8,585 nt of DNA from JBAWAP01 sp049589355 (GTDB lineage Bacteria > Chloroflexota > Anaerolineae > VGOG01): NCBI GenBank assembly GCA_049589355.1, contig JBAWAP010000124.1, forward strand, positions 1 to 8,585, given 5' to 3'. This document shows positions 1-7,100 of the stretch, in pieces. The position numbers and the translations under genes are program-made. Each line of letters starts with the position of its first letter. Within the stretch, counting starts at the first letter, position 1. The notes beneath the pieces were generated by a model, which ran no database searches, had not been told where the DNA came from, and saw only the letters and a list, made by a program, of their open reading frames with translations.

Positions 1-269
1 AGACGACGTCTATCCGAATTCTGAAAATCGGGATCCGAACGCAGAGATTCTACCGGATGCACTCTAGACAGGATCTTTGGGAGACGCTCGACCGAGGCCT
101 GAAAGAGTTCATCGGGCACTTCCCAACACACATCTATATCGCTGTATTGATCTGCTCGCCCCTCTGCCAGCGATCCCCGCAATTGCGCAGTTGATCCCGG
201 CATAGCACTTTCAAGAGAGGTCAGGATTCGTCGCGCCAACGACGCTCTGATTTTGGGGTCAAGATTCAT
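1..269 (-). CDS. Nucleotidyltransferase-fold protein, N-terminal part (cut by window start)
   Basis: The frame is open from an ATG at 267-269 to the left edge, giving 89 residues with the C-terminus missing. Residues 31-49 hold the polymerase-beta-type nucleotidyltransferase signature: R-G-S at 31-33, then S-D-I-D with aspartates at 44 and 46, which in this superfamily bind the catalytic metals. A helix (about residues 5-22) precedes the motif, as is usual for MNT/aminoglycoside-nucleotidyltransferase-like proteins. Family members transfer a nucleotide to a small molecule, protein or RNA; the substrate cannot be told here, and the third acidic residue would lie outside the window. The start lies 13 bases after the stop of the FGE-fold gene, so the two are probably co-transcribed. 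The alternative upstream ATG (277-279) meets a stop after two codons. The fold is fairly secure; the function is not. Confidence 0.75.
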   Translation of the reverse strand, partial: MNLDPKIRASLARRILTSLESAMPGSTAQLRGSLAEGRADQYSDIDVCWEVPDELFQASVERLPKILSRVHPVESLRSDPDFQNSDRRR

Positions 270-282
270 CTCTTACCATCAA

Positions 283-1017
283 CTACGAGCCCGCTGTGTC
301 AGAATCATCGTGCGACTCGAGATCCTTAGCACACCGGAACCCCACATTGAAATCCACCCAGCCTGGCGGAAGCGCATTCCTGAAGTATACCCGGTTACAA
401 GACGCACCTGAGTGCCAACCACCCCCTCGGATTACCCGGAACCTGCCAAACTCGGGCCCCTGGGGATTTGCCGAAGGACTCGACGAGTAGTAGTCTGGAT
501 GGTAGAAATCCCGGACCCACTCGACAACGTTTCCCTGCATATCATAAAGGCCAAGGCCGTTTGCAAGGTAGCTGCCCACCGCGACTGGGCCGCCCTTGCC
601 TGACTGATTGTAGTTCCCGTCGGACGGATGGAGTGTGTCACCGTTGGGGTAGTTCATCCCCGCCAGTCCCCCCCTCGCTGCGCACTCCCATTCGGCTTCG
701 GTCGGGAGTCGCTTGCCACACCACTCCGCATACACGGCAGCATCGTACCAACTCACTGTAATCACTGGATGGTTCGGGTAGTCTGGGCCACACCGGAAAC
801 CATCCATACTCCAGAAGTCTGGTAGACGGTGTCCCGTTGCTTCGCAGAACCTCAGATACTGCGCGTTAGTCACCTCATACCTATCGAGATAGAAAGAGTC
901 AAGGTATACCTTGTGAACGGGGCTATGATCTCCCTCTGAATCCGAGCCCATAAGGAACTCACCGTCAGGTATCAAAACGAGTTCCTCAATCGAACTATCC
1001 GAAGTAACGTTGGCCAT
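283..1017 (-). CDS. FGE-sulfatase (SUMF1-like) domain protein, probably without oxidase activity
   Basis: This 244-residue protein is almost entirely one formylglycine-generating-enzyme/sulfatase-modifying-factor domain. Hallmarks are IPDGEFLMGSD (16-26), YEVTNAQY (47-54), PVITVSWYDAAVYAEWCGKR (84-103), LPTEAEWECAARGG (104-117), GLYDMQGNVVEWV (156-168), VIRGGGWHSG (195-204) and NVGFRC (224-229). True FGEs oxidise a sulfatase cysteine using two cysteines five residues apart near the C-terminus. Here C207 fits the first position but residue 212 is phenylalanine, so formylglycine synthesis is unlikely. Many bacterial proteins with this fold act as binding modules, or as part of other enzymes such as EgtB. 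No signal peptide or membrane segment is visible, so it is probably cytoplasmic. The ATG at 1017 is preferred over a TTG at 1023 because AGAGGG lies 8 bases before it. It sits between the giant nuclease/NTPase-like gene and the nucleotidyltransferase gene, probably in one transcript. Confidence 0.9.
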   Translation of the reverse strand: MANVTSDSSIEELVLIPDGEFLMGSDSEGDHSPVHKVYLDSFYLDRYEVTNAQYLRFCEATGHRLPDFWSMDGFRCGPDYPNHPVITVSWYDAAVYAEWCGKRLPTEAEWECAARGGLAGMNYPNGDTLHPSDGNYNQSGKGGPVAVGSYLANGLGLYDMQGNVVEWVRDFYHPDYYSSSPSANPQGPEFGRFRVIRGGGWHSGASCNRVYFRNALPPGWVDFNVGFRCAKDLESHDDSDTAGS

Positions 1018-1025
1018 TGTCAATT

Positions 1026-1031
1026 CCCTCT
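1026..1031 (-). promoter_or_regulatory. Ribosome binding site of the FGE-fold gene
   Basis: The minus strand reads AGAGGG, then 8 bases, then ATG at 1017. The spacing to the upstream TTG at 1023 would be only 2 bases, so this site decides the start. The rest of the 93-base gap to the preceding gene shows no convincing terminator or promoter. Confidence 0.6.
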
Positions 1032-1110
1032 TTTCCTGTTGTCTTCAAAGGGCCTTCGCTCCAGTTGGTCGAATAACGATAAAGCTCACCTACCGGGCGG
1101 CCAAATCTCG

Positions 1111-4100
1111 CTAATCATCAAAAGGCTCTCTCCTCGAAGGTATCCGTTCAGCTTCACGCTCGTACGTATCTGCCAATTCACGGAGTGTGGTAGCTAGACG
1201 GTGATATCCGGCATTCTCGACAGCTTCGGCTTGCTTGCGATACTTGGCTGCAAGTTCTCTCTCTGGCTTCCCTGTAGGATCTACCCAGTGCACTCCGCGT
1301 GAGTTGTACAACTCGTTGCAAAATCCGATGCGCATGTCTTGAGCATCTTTCTCATTGAGAACCGCTGCCGCAGAGTGATGGATCCACAGTCCATCCGGAT
1401 CCACAGGCACATGGATGAGCATATGGCCCACCATGGTCATTGCAACTTCCAAGTGTCCTGTTTCGGTACACTCCTTTTTCACAGCGTCAAGCCATGCATT
1501 GAGGGCACTGCTGTCGTATGATCCATCTTCGCGTAGACCAGGTGGAATACACCACTCGCTCAGCAGGCGATAGGCGTTAGTTGCAATGTTCTCTCTTTCC
1601 TCGGTCACCTCCTCAGCCAGATGCTCTTCCTTCTTCTTGGAGCGAAATACGAGGCGAATCAACTCGCAAAAAAATTTCGGGTCGTCGGCCAACCGCCGCC
1701 AGAGCAACTTCGGCGAGGCGTCATGGTGCTCATCCAAAAGTGGTAGGTACGCCCACTCCACCCGAAAGAGATCATCGGGACTTGTATCCGGGTCTTTCTG
1801 TAGAGCTTTGATAATCTCAACGATTTGATAAACATCCATTGAGTGAGGGCTTTTTGATGACTTAAGCGCCTCTAGCAAGGCTCGTATTGCCTGTTGCTTG
1901 TCGAATGGCTGATTGTCGCGAAGCATCCTGTAAAGGCATCGGATCGCTGCGAATGGTCTTCCATGTTCAATAAGTCGATCAACTGCAAATTCGAGACCTC
2001 CGTCGGCTTGGAAGGGATTCGCACTGGTCTTACTCCAATAAGCCGATTGATCTTCGCCAAGAAGGGATTTCGCGCGCTCCCATGTTTCCGGTGTGAATGG
2101 CAAGAAAGAAAGGAACTGCCCTGTCTGTGTTGGCGTCCACTGGGAGGTCTCAAGGCTGTAAACCCATTCCCAGCCCCAACTGCGAAACCTTCCCCATACG
2201 AATCCGCCTGCGAATTGTGCAAGTGCCTTCTGTTCGGACTCGAGCAAGGCTGGCAAAATCATACCCTCTGCATCTGGGCTCTCTATGGCCCCGAACGCAA
2301 TGCCAACACGCCAAGGTGATTCGACGGCCTTGGCAAAAGCAATCACCGCCTCTGTTCCTCCACTGGCAGCAACTTCCGCTACAGCTCTTTGACGGCGTGC
2401 CTCCAGTCCCTTCATTTGTACTTCGTAATTGCCCTTCTCTTCATAGAGCTCAAAGTCACGCTCACTGAAAATTCGTTGATGTCGGAAGAACGGTTCATCC
2501 GGTGCCAGTCGATCGGCGAGAGCAGCGATTTTCTCGATCTGTTCAGGCTTCATTGCCCATCCAGCGTCCGCAAACTGCCGATGTTTCGTAACCAGATTGA
2601 CGAGCTGGTTCCAGATATGCAATCTGTCGGCTTCTGGCATGGCCAATACAGCATCAGACCCGAGGTGATCCAGAAGCTGTTCATGCGCAGGTTGAGGCAG
2701 ATTCTCCAGGTGGTCGATAAGTTCGGCAAGCTTCGAGACATCTTTTTTGGCCTCGCTGACCGCTAACTCTGCATAAGCAGATACCTGCTCCCAGTACTCG
2801 CGATGTGTTGCGCCCTCACGCCAGTCGTCAGGAATCGTCGCTCGCCACGCTGGTCTGCGCGTTCTGGACGAAACCGAGTGATGTTGAGGAAGCAGACTTA
2901 CGATCAGCTTCCACCCGATGTCCGGAAGTTCGGTAAGCAATGTTCTTACTGTAGTCACTCTTCTGTGAATTGGCGCACATGTCTGCGGCAGCCACGGAAG
3001 AAAAATCGTGGTTAGGGAGTTCGCTGGACGATTACCCCACTGGCCGCCTGGATCACGCGCATCGAGCTCCCCAAGGCAAATGACAACGCGGCTGAGGAGA
3101 TCCGCATCCCATGCCAGCGTCTCCAAAGCCCAAAGTAAGCCGCTCATGTAGGTGCGACCAACCACACCGCTGCTCTCTTGGGCGAAAAGCTCATCGAACG
3201 GGCATGGATCACTTTGAAGCGCCGTTTCGACCGCGTTGAGGAATTCTCCCGGTGCTGCCTCAGCCAACAGAGGGAGCAAATCGTTCAGACTGGCCCATAG
3301 CACCCAGCCGGCGTCAGCCAGAATCTCGCGAACCGCCAGAACGGCTGTTGCCTCTGCTTTGCCAATAGAACAAGATGTAAGCGCTTTAGGATGGCTCCCA
3401 AGCAGCGCCAATGTTTCCGCTAACCCGTTACGCAATATCCGGGAATGCGACAAACCCTTTCTATGAATACTTGCTGCATATCGTTCTTCTGGTGGAAGTT
3501 CAAATTGAGGGTCCTTTTCCTGCAAGGCGAACACCACCACAGCCTTCAGCCGGTCCAGGTGCTCGTCAAAGAGTCTTGGCCCTAGCGCATACCACCCCTC
3601 ATAACGAGGAATGAACTTCCAGTTGCCGTCTCGCTGAATGAGGGGAGTGGTCGGGCGGAGCGCGATTTCACGTATCTTTCCGATCCACTCCCCATATGCG
3701 TTTCCCACCAATTCCTCGACAACTGCACAGTCTGAATCGAATTTATCACTCCAAGAACCGAGAACCATCGCAATGGTCAGTTCGGCTGCCTCGGCCCTCT
3801 CAGCCCATTCCGGCATTAATGAAAGATTTTGAATACACCGAAGCAATGATCCCAGATTCCCACCACTCTTTCGCGCCAGCGTTCGCGCACGTTCCTCACC
3901 GTACCCGGCTTCTTCGAGTGCCTCTTGGACTTGATGGCTGTGTGGCATCGGAAGCGGGACGCTCGCTGGGTCAGGGATGCCGCCGTGAGGGCCACCAAAG
4001 ATGACGGCATGCCCCGCTCTGCGTGCCTTCTGGATGAGCTTGGTACCTGCATCTCCACTCAGGTCGAGTGCAACATCAGCGACTAAGATAAGATTTCTAT

Positions 4101-4920
4101 ACTGAGAGCAGATCCTATTCCAGGCATCTATAGTGGAAACAATAAGACATCGCCCGGCAGCCTCGACGCGGCTTTCATCGTCAAGCGAGGCCAAGTATGC
4201 CGACACAAAGTCGACCACCTGATCAGGAAAATGAGTGGTCAACTTGATCTGAATACTTACGGCGTCAAGAACTTCCTTGAGCTTTGCGATGGCTTCGGTG
4301 CGATCTGCCAAGAAAAGGTCTGGTGTCAGAGGAGGTGGTTCTCCAATTGTTTTGACCACGTTCCAACGCTGTTCAGGTGTCTCGATCTGCTCTGCTGACA
4401 CGCGACTTACAATTTGGGCGAGCCACAGTTCCACGGGCGGGAAGTGGTGAACCCAATCAATCAGCTTCGTCCCGTCAATGATTCGAACATCTTTCCATTC
4501 ATCTCTCTTGCGGCGATCTTCAAGCCAGGAGGCTTGTGCGCCTTCCTCCCATGTGTGTTCCCAGTCCCTCCGACCAGAAAGTGGTGTTACGAATACAAAG
4601 GTGGTTTCGCGTCGAACACCTTCAGGTACCGCATCAGTGAGACTGTTGTAATCAGAGGTGGCTTTATCACCGGCTTTCAGTCCCGTACCTATCTCCCAAT
4701 ACGAGCGGCCTTCAGGGACAAACGGTTCAAAGGAAAGGGCGACATCCAAGTCTCCATCTGGCCCATGTTGGCCGATACTGTTGCCCAAGGGGAAACAACG
4801 CTCTCGTGGCTTTGGGCACGATGCTGCAACGAGACGCCAGACAAGCTCAACAATCACTTCCTGTGCGTCTCGCGCATTAGCACGTACCCATTCGTCTAGT
4901 TGATTTTCGGTAACTAACAT
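1111..4920 (-). CDS. Giant putative defence protein: PD-(D/E)XK-like N-terminus, NTPase-like core without P-loop, helical C-terminus
   Basis: The product has 1269 residues from ATG 4920, preceded by AAGGGA at 5 bases; a TTG at 4959 would add 13 residues. Residues 45-93 resemble a restriction-endonuclease fold: a glycine-rich GQHGPDGDLDV (50-60) with acidic D57/D59, then SYWEIGTG (73-80) with E76, and lysines at 82 and 86 rather than a strict ExK. Residues 103-112 (a β-strand ending FVFVTP) and the following Trp-rich segment to about 170 continue this domain. Residues 205-365 look like a STAND/AAA-type ATPase core: strands RCLIVST (257-263) and NLILVAD (276-282), and a lid-like segment RTLARKSGGNLGSLLR (346-361). 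No GxxxxGK[ST] P-loop is present. A winged-helix-like segment (about 385-440) and a charged motif ELPPEERYAASIHRK (474-488) precede a long helical region without obvious catalytic motifs. From memory, this arrangement recurs in a family of large uncharacterised bacterial proteins. A role in phage defence is inference. It is the first gene of a likely operon with the FGE-fold and nucleotidyltransferase genes. Confidence 0.7.
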   Translation of the reverse strand: MLVTENQLDEWVRANARDAQEVIVELVWRLVAASCPKPRERCFPLGNSIGQHGPDGDLDVALSFEPFVPEGRSYWEIGTGLKAGDKATSDYNSLTDAVPEGVRRETTFVFVTPLSGRRDWEHTWEEGAQASWLEDRRKRDEWKDVRIIDGTKLIDWVHHFPPVELWLAQIVSRVSAEQIETPEQRWNVVKTIGEPPPLTPDLFLADRTEAIAKLKEVLDAVSIQIKLTTHFPDQVVDFVSAYLASLDDESRVEAAGRCLIVSTIDAWNRICSQYRNLILVADVALDLSGDAGTKLIQKARRAGHAVIFGGPHGGIPDPASVPLPMPHSHQVQEALEEAGYGEERARTLARKSGGNLGSLLRCIQNLSLMPEWAERAEAAELTIAMVLGSWSDKFDSDCAVVEELVGNAYGEWIGKIREIALRPTTPLIQRDGNWKFIPRYEGWYALGPRLFDEHLDRLKAVVVFALQEKDPQFELPPEERYAASIHRKGLSHSRILRNGLAETLALLGSHPKALTSCSIGKAEATAVLAVREILADAGWVLWASLNDLLPLLAEAAPGEFLNAVETALQSDPCPFDELFAQESSGVVGRTYMSGLLWALETLAWDADLLSRVVICLGELDARDPGGQWGNRPANSLTTIFLPWLPQTCAPIHRRVTTVRTLLTELPDIGWKLIVSLLPQHHSVSSRTRRPAWRATIPDDWREGATHREYWEQVSAYAELAVSEAKKDVSKLAELIDHLENLPQPAHEQLLDHLGSDAVLAMPEADRLHIWNQLVNLVTKHRQFADAGWAMKPEQIEKIAALADRLAPDEPFFRHQRIFSERDFELYEEKGNYEVQMKGLEARRQRAVAEVAASGGTEAVIAFAKAVESPWRVGIAFGAIESPDAEGMILPALLESEQKALAQFAGGFVWGRFRSWGWEWVYSLETSQWTPTQTGQFLSFLPFTPETWERAKSLLGEDQSAYWSKTSANPFQADGGLEFAVDRLIEHGRPFAAIRCLYRMLRDNQPFDKQQAIRALLEALKSSKSPHSMDVYQIVEIIKALQKDPDTSPDDLFRVEWAYLPLLDEHHDASPKLLWRRLADDPKFFCELIRLVFRSKKKEEHLAEEVTEERENIATNAYRLLSEWCIPPGLREDGSYDSSALNAWLDAVKKECTETGHLEVAMTMVGHMLIHVPVDPDGLWIHHSAAAVLNEKDAQDMRIGFCNELYNSRGVHWVDPTGKPERELAAKYRKQAEAVENAGYHRLATTLRELADTYEREAERIPSRREPFDD

Positions 4921-4925
4921 GATAA

Positions 4926-4931
4926 TCCCTT
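4926..4931 (-). promoter_or_regulatory. Ribosome binding site of the giant gene
   Basis: AAGGGA on the minus strand lies 5 bases before ATG 4920. This favours that ATG over the in-frame TTG at 4959, which has a weaker purine context. Confidence 0.6.
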
Positions 4932-4993
4932 CTAGGACCTGTCTTCTATTCCTCGCCAATCAAGAGAGGCGATGCCAATGATAATCGATGGTC

Positions 4994-5044
4994 TTCCGCA
5001 ACGTGCGTAACGGCTCGCGGTTCACCCACCGCGCGGGTGCGGAA
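4994..5044 (-). repeat. Imperfect palindrome with an inner perfect hairpin in the leader of the giant gene
   Basis: The outer arms TTCCGCA (4994-5000) and TGCGGAA (5038-5044) are complementary. Inside them is a perfect 6-bp stem, CGCGGT / ACCGCG (5016-5033), around a 6-base loop. No T-run follows on the minus strand, so a simple terminator is unlikely. It could be a structured 5' leader, a protein operator or part of a recombination site. The inner hairpin is repeated before the TatD gene (5995-6019). Confidence 0.6.
5009..5033 (-). repeat. 25-base hairpin repeat, copy A (before the giant gene)
   Basis: This copy matches 5995-6019 at 22 of 25 positions. The shared core on the minus strand is TGGGTGAACCGCG. 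The copy ends 88 bases upstream of ATG 4920 and forms a perfect hairpin. Both copies lie in the leader of a minus-strand gene, in the same orientation. Confidence 0.75.
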
Positions 5045-5128
5045 AAGAACTCCTGCCACGAAACGAACTACAATGCGCATGTAACCGCCAATGTGCGGCA
5101 CGATAGCCCGGTCGGATACAACCCATTG

Positions 5129-5935
5129 CTAGCCGCTGCCCGCCTTCTCTTCCAAGACTCTTGCACAAGTGTCCGCGAGCCACAGATCATCTCGGGTGAG
5201 TTGGAGCAGGTTGAACTGCACCGTCTGAATAATCGCCTCCATGGTGGTCTTTCTTGCCTTCGCTACCCCCTTGATGACATCCCTTATCAACAGCGGCATT
5301 CCAGGGCCGCCTATGAACCCTTGTGGCCCACCAGGATTGTCCGTCTCTGTGAGCAGTTGCTCCGATGGTATCTCTCGTGCAATGGTCTGAATGTGCTCGG
5401 AGTAAAGCACCTCGGCTCCTACCGTGAAGTACGCTCCTCTGGCCACTAATTTCCTGAAGACGTCCAGAGGTCCTGAGTACCAGTGCACGATTGCCCGTGG
5501 AATATCGTAGCGGTCGAGCAATTCTAAGAACGCTTGTTCCGCTCCCTTGGTATGCAGGTTGATTATCTTCCCTTGCTCCCTGGCTGCGGCTAGGAAGAAC
5601 TCGAATACTTTCTTCTGGGCTGGATACTCCGAAGCGTCCTCGATGAAGTAGTAGTCGAGCCCGATTTCACCAAGCATCGGGCTCTGTTCGATGGCCTCAC
5701 TTAGGTCTTCAAGACGATCAGCATACTGGGCAGCATTCCAAGGATGCACACCAAAGATAGGCAGCACCAGGTCGCACCTTTCACCTATTGCCAGGTTGCG
5801 TTTATATGACGGAAGGTCCATTGAATTGCTGATGGTGAAGATCCTGTGTTGAATGATCTCTGCCAAGGCAGACTCCAATGCACCTTCACCCACGAGATCA
5901 TACCTATCTACGTGCGAATGAGCGTCAATCAGCAT
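5129..5935 (-). CDS. TatD-family metal-dependent hydrolase (putative DNase)
   Basis: This 268-residue protein is full length for TatD-type amidohydrolase-fold enzymes, a TIM barrel with two divalent metals. All expected ligands are visible: HSH in LIDAHSHVD (H6, H8), GVHPWN (H64), GEIGLDYY (E90, D94), NLHTKG (H128), VHWYSG (H151) and TETDNPGG (E197, D199). Family members are 3'-5' exonucleases or DNases, and some are D-aminoacyl-tRNA deacylases; others serve in phage-defence operons such as Qat, where QatD is TatD-like. No QatA, QatB or QatC partner is in this window, so that assignment is not supported. ATG 5935 is chosen because GGAGAGG lies just before it, with GGAG 6 bases upstream; a TTG at 5947 is in frame but lacks a site. 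The gene is flanked by structured spacers on both sides, so it may be its own transcription unit or cassette. Confidence 0.92.
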   Translation of the reverse strand: MLIDAHSHVDRYDLVGEGALESALAEIIQHRIFTISNSMDLPSYKRNLAIGERCDLVLPIFGVHPWNAAQYADRLEDLSEAIEQSPMLGEIGLDYYFIEDASEYPAQKKVFEFFLAAAREQGKIINLHTKGAEQAFLELLDRYDIPRAIVHWYSGPLDVFRKLVARGAYFTVGAEVLYSEHIQTIAREIPSEQLLTETDNPGGPQGFIGGPGMPLLIRDVIKGVAKARKTTMEAIIQTVQFNLLQLTRDDLWLADTCARVLEEKAGSG

Positions 5936-5938
5936 TTT

Positions 5939-5945
5939 CCTCTCC
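5939..5945 (-). promoter_or_regulatory. Ribosome binding site of the TatD-family gene
   Basis: The minus strand reads GGAGAGG, then AAA, then ATG. GGAG alone has a 6-base spacer. This supports the start at 5935. Confidence 0.65.
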
Positions 5946-5994
5946 AAACCTGACCTAATGTTTGTCAGCGTCTTTCAGTACAATAAAGGCATCG

Positions 5995-6019
5995 AACGGG
6001 GCGCGGTTCACCCATCGCG
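5995..6019 (-). repeat. 25-base hairpin repeat, copy B (before the TatD gene)
   Basis: This copy differs from the one at 5009-5033 at three positions. Its 18-base core (6002-6019) is the same hairpin with one A-C mismatch in the stem. It ends 59 bases before ATG 5935. GGGGCG further upstream on the minus strand can pair with CGCCCC at its downstream edge, giving a longer stem. Confidence 0.75.
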
Positions 6020-6060
6020 TCACTAAGCAACTCGCCCCTCTGGTTCCCTTCCTCAAGGGC

Positions 6061-6244
6061 TAACATTTCGACGCTGCAAGGTTCACTTTATGTTACGGGC
6101 TGCTGGTTTGCACCTCCTTCGCGGAGGGATACAGCGCTTCAGCACCATCGGTCACCCGATAGCACTGGCTGCCTGCTACGTGCCCGCTGGCGGTTACCAC
6201 GACCGGACTCCCACCGGCTAGCCGTTGACAGCTTCAGGACACAC
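6061..6244 (-). ncRNA. Structured element resembling a group II intron 5' (domain I) fragment
   Basis: The minus strand from 6244 starts GTGTG, which fits the group II intron 5' consensus GUGYG. Compact hairpins follow: CCGG-TGGGAGT-CCGG (6203-6217), ATCGG-GTGA-CCGAT (6147-6160) with a GNRA tetraloop, and CCTCC-GCGAA-GGAGG (6113-6127) with a GNRA-like pentaloop. The phrases GCCGGTGGGAGTCCGG and GGTAACCGCC recall domain I of bacterial group II introns as I remember them. No reverse-transcriptase/maturase gene and no domain V/VI are visible, so if it is an intron it is a remnant or a 5' fragment. The alternative is an unrelated structured RNA or recombination site. Boundaries are approximate. 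Confidence 0.4.
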
Positions 6245-6350
6245 CACGCGCTGTTATGCGGCCCACTGCCTACAAAACTACCACCAAGTGCGGAAAATGT
6301 AACGGGGTACTGCAACAGCAACCCATTGCCCAGCCATTGTTGTGCATGCT

Positions 6351-7076
6351 TCAATGATAAACCACCGTCTTTCCCTGAACTGAATAGTGGATGTTTCTTA
6401 TGTCCGAAAGAATCGACAAAACTCTGCAGAAAAAGTTCGGCTCGTCCACTGGGTCGTCGAAGTACCTAAGAATCTCTGCTATGGTTTTGGCCTTTTCGAA
6501 ATATGGTCCAAAACCTTCGGCGAAGAAGTTCACGTATACTGTTGAGTCTATCTTGGAATCAGAACGTCCAAGCATGATGTGCCATGCGTCCATTATTACA
6601 TTGGCTTTCCGATCTTTGTTGGAGTAGCATGAGGGATAAGTCTGCTTCTGTTGATCCATCTGTTCGAGCAAGTAGCTTGTAGGCGAGAATCCCGCTTCTA
6701 TCATCTTCGGAAAGAAGAAAGAGTGCTGCAAGATAGAGTGACATTTCCCGACAATCATTGGAGGATTGTGATACTTCCGCTTGAGTTCTGCCAAGAAGTA
6801 CCCCGTTGCCTGAAGGAAATGATAGCCCGATACGCCTTTCATCAACAGATGGTACAGCTCGTGACAAAAGCAATCTTCGGTCAAGATTGTTCCATGCTTG
6901 AGGATGATGGTGGGAATGCCGTTTTCGACTCGCGAGATCATCGTTTCGTTTGCGCCGATGTCGACTTCGCCGAATCTGACTACCACCTCGGCTCGGAACA
7001 GGTCACGCACTTTGCGGTAAGTCGTCTGGGTGAATTCACTATACGCGTGAAAATCTAACATTGTTGACTTGTGCAT
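6351..7076 (-). CDS. Putative zinc metalloprotein/metallopeptidase with HELYH motif
   Basis: The product has 241 residues. The only strong motif is DCFCHELYHLLMKG (68-81), an HExxH zinc site with H72, E73 and H76, placed after a strand (IPTIILK, 54-60) as in compact bacterial metallopeptidase-like folds such as the ImmA/IrrE group. A third ligand is not certain; H118 in SILQHSFFFPKMIEAGF (114-130) is a candidate, and this helix has a pattern seen in other small HExxH proteins. The C-terminal half (about 150-241) has no motif I recognise. There is no signal peptide or membrane segment. ATG 7076 has no clear Shine-Dalgarno (the upstream stretch is AT-rich), and ATG 7061 is possible. ImmA-like proteins often cleave repressors in mobile elements, but no HTH repressor partner is seen here. 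The protein family remains unassigned. Confidence 0.7.
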   Translation of the reverse strand: MHKSTMLDFHAYSEFTQTTYRKVRDLFRAEVVVRFGEVDIGANETMISRVENGIPTIILKHGTILTEDCFCHELYHLLMKGVSGYHFLQATGYFLAELKRKYHNPPMIVGKCHSILQHSFFFPKMIEAGFSPTSYLLEQMDQQKQTYPSCYSNKDRKANVIMDAWHIMLGRSDSKIDSTVYVNFFAEGFGPYFEKAKTIAEILRYFDDPVDEPNFFCRVLSILSDIRNIHYSVQGKTVVYH

Positions 7077-7100
7077 AAAAATTACTATGTGGAAGTTTTT

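Larger units (their letters stand above)
4921..5128 (-). other. Intergenic spacer between the TatD and giant genes
   Basis: The 208 bases hold no convincing gene. On the minus strand they carry four short blocks, in order: GCAATGGGTTG (5129-5119), GTTACAT (5085-5079), TTTTCCGCAC (5046-5037) and the 25-base hairpin repeat (5033-5009). The same blocks occur in the same order upstream of the TatD gene. I see no clear sigma-70 promoter. Confidence 0.55.
5936..6350 (-). other. 415-base intergenic region between the metallopeptidase-like and TatD genes
   Basis: No reading frame here has family features. After the stop at 6351 the minus strand carries GCAATGGGTTG (6329-6319), GTTACAT (6303-6297) and TTTTCCGCAC (6297-6288). 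Then come GCATAAC (6262-6256), the group II-like structured element, and the 25-base hairpin repeat (6019-5995). Apart from the inserted structured part, the order of blocks matches the spacer at 4921-5128. Confidence 0.55.

Noticed and set aside
4035..4060. SGDAGTKL in the giant protein (residues 288-295) as a Walker A motif
   Set aside because: The spacing does not fit GxxxxGK[ST], and it follows rather than precedes the Walker B-like strand.
4414..4899. 161-residue open frame on the plus strand
   Set aside because: It lies wholly antisense to the N-terminal domain of the giant gene, has no family motif, and is explained by that gene's codon use.
5016..5033. Perfect hairpin as a rho-independent terminator of the TatD gene
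   Set aside because: No T-run follows it on the minus strand, and it lies close to the next gene and is repeated before the TatD gene too.
4988..5449. 153-residue open frame on the plus strand
   Set aside because: It overlaps the TatD-family gene antisense and a structured spacer; the TatD frame has complete catalytic motifs.
6139..6354. 71-residue minus-strand frame downstream of the HELYH gene
   Set aside because: Its start overlaps the stop of the HELYH gene and it runs through the structured spacer and hairpins. The composition is low-complexity and no motif is present.
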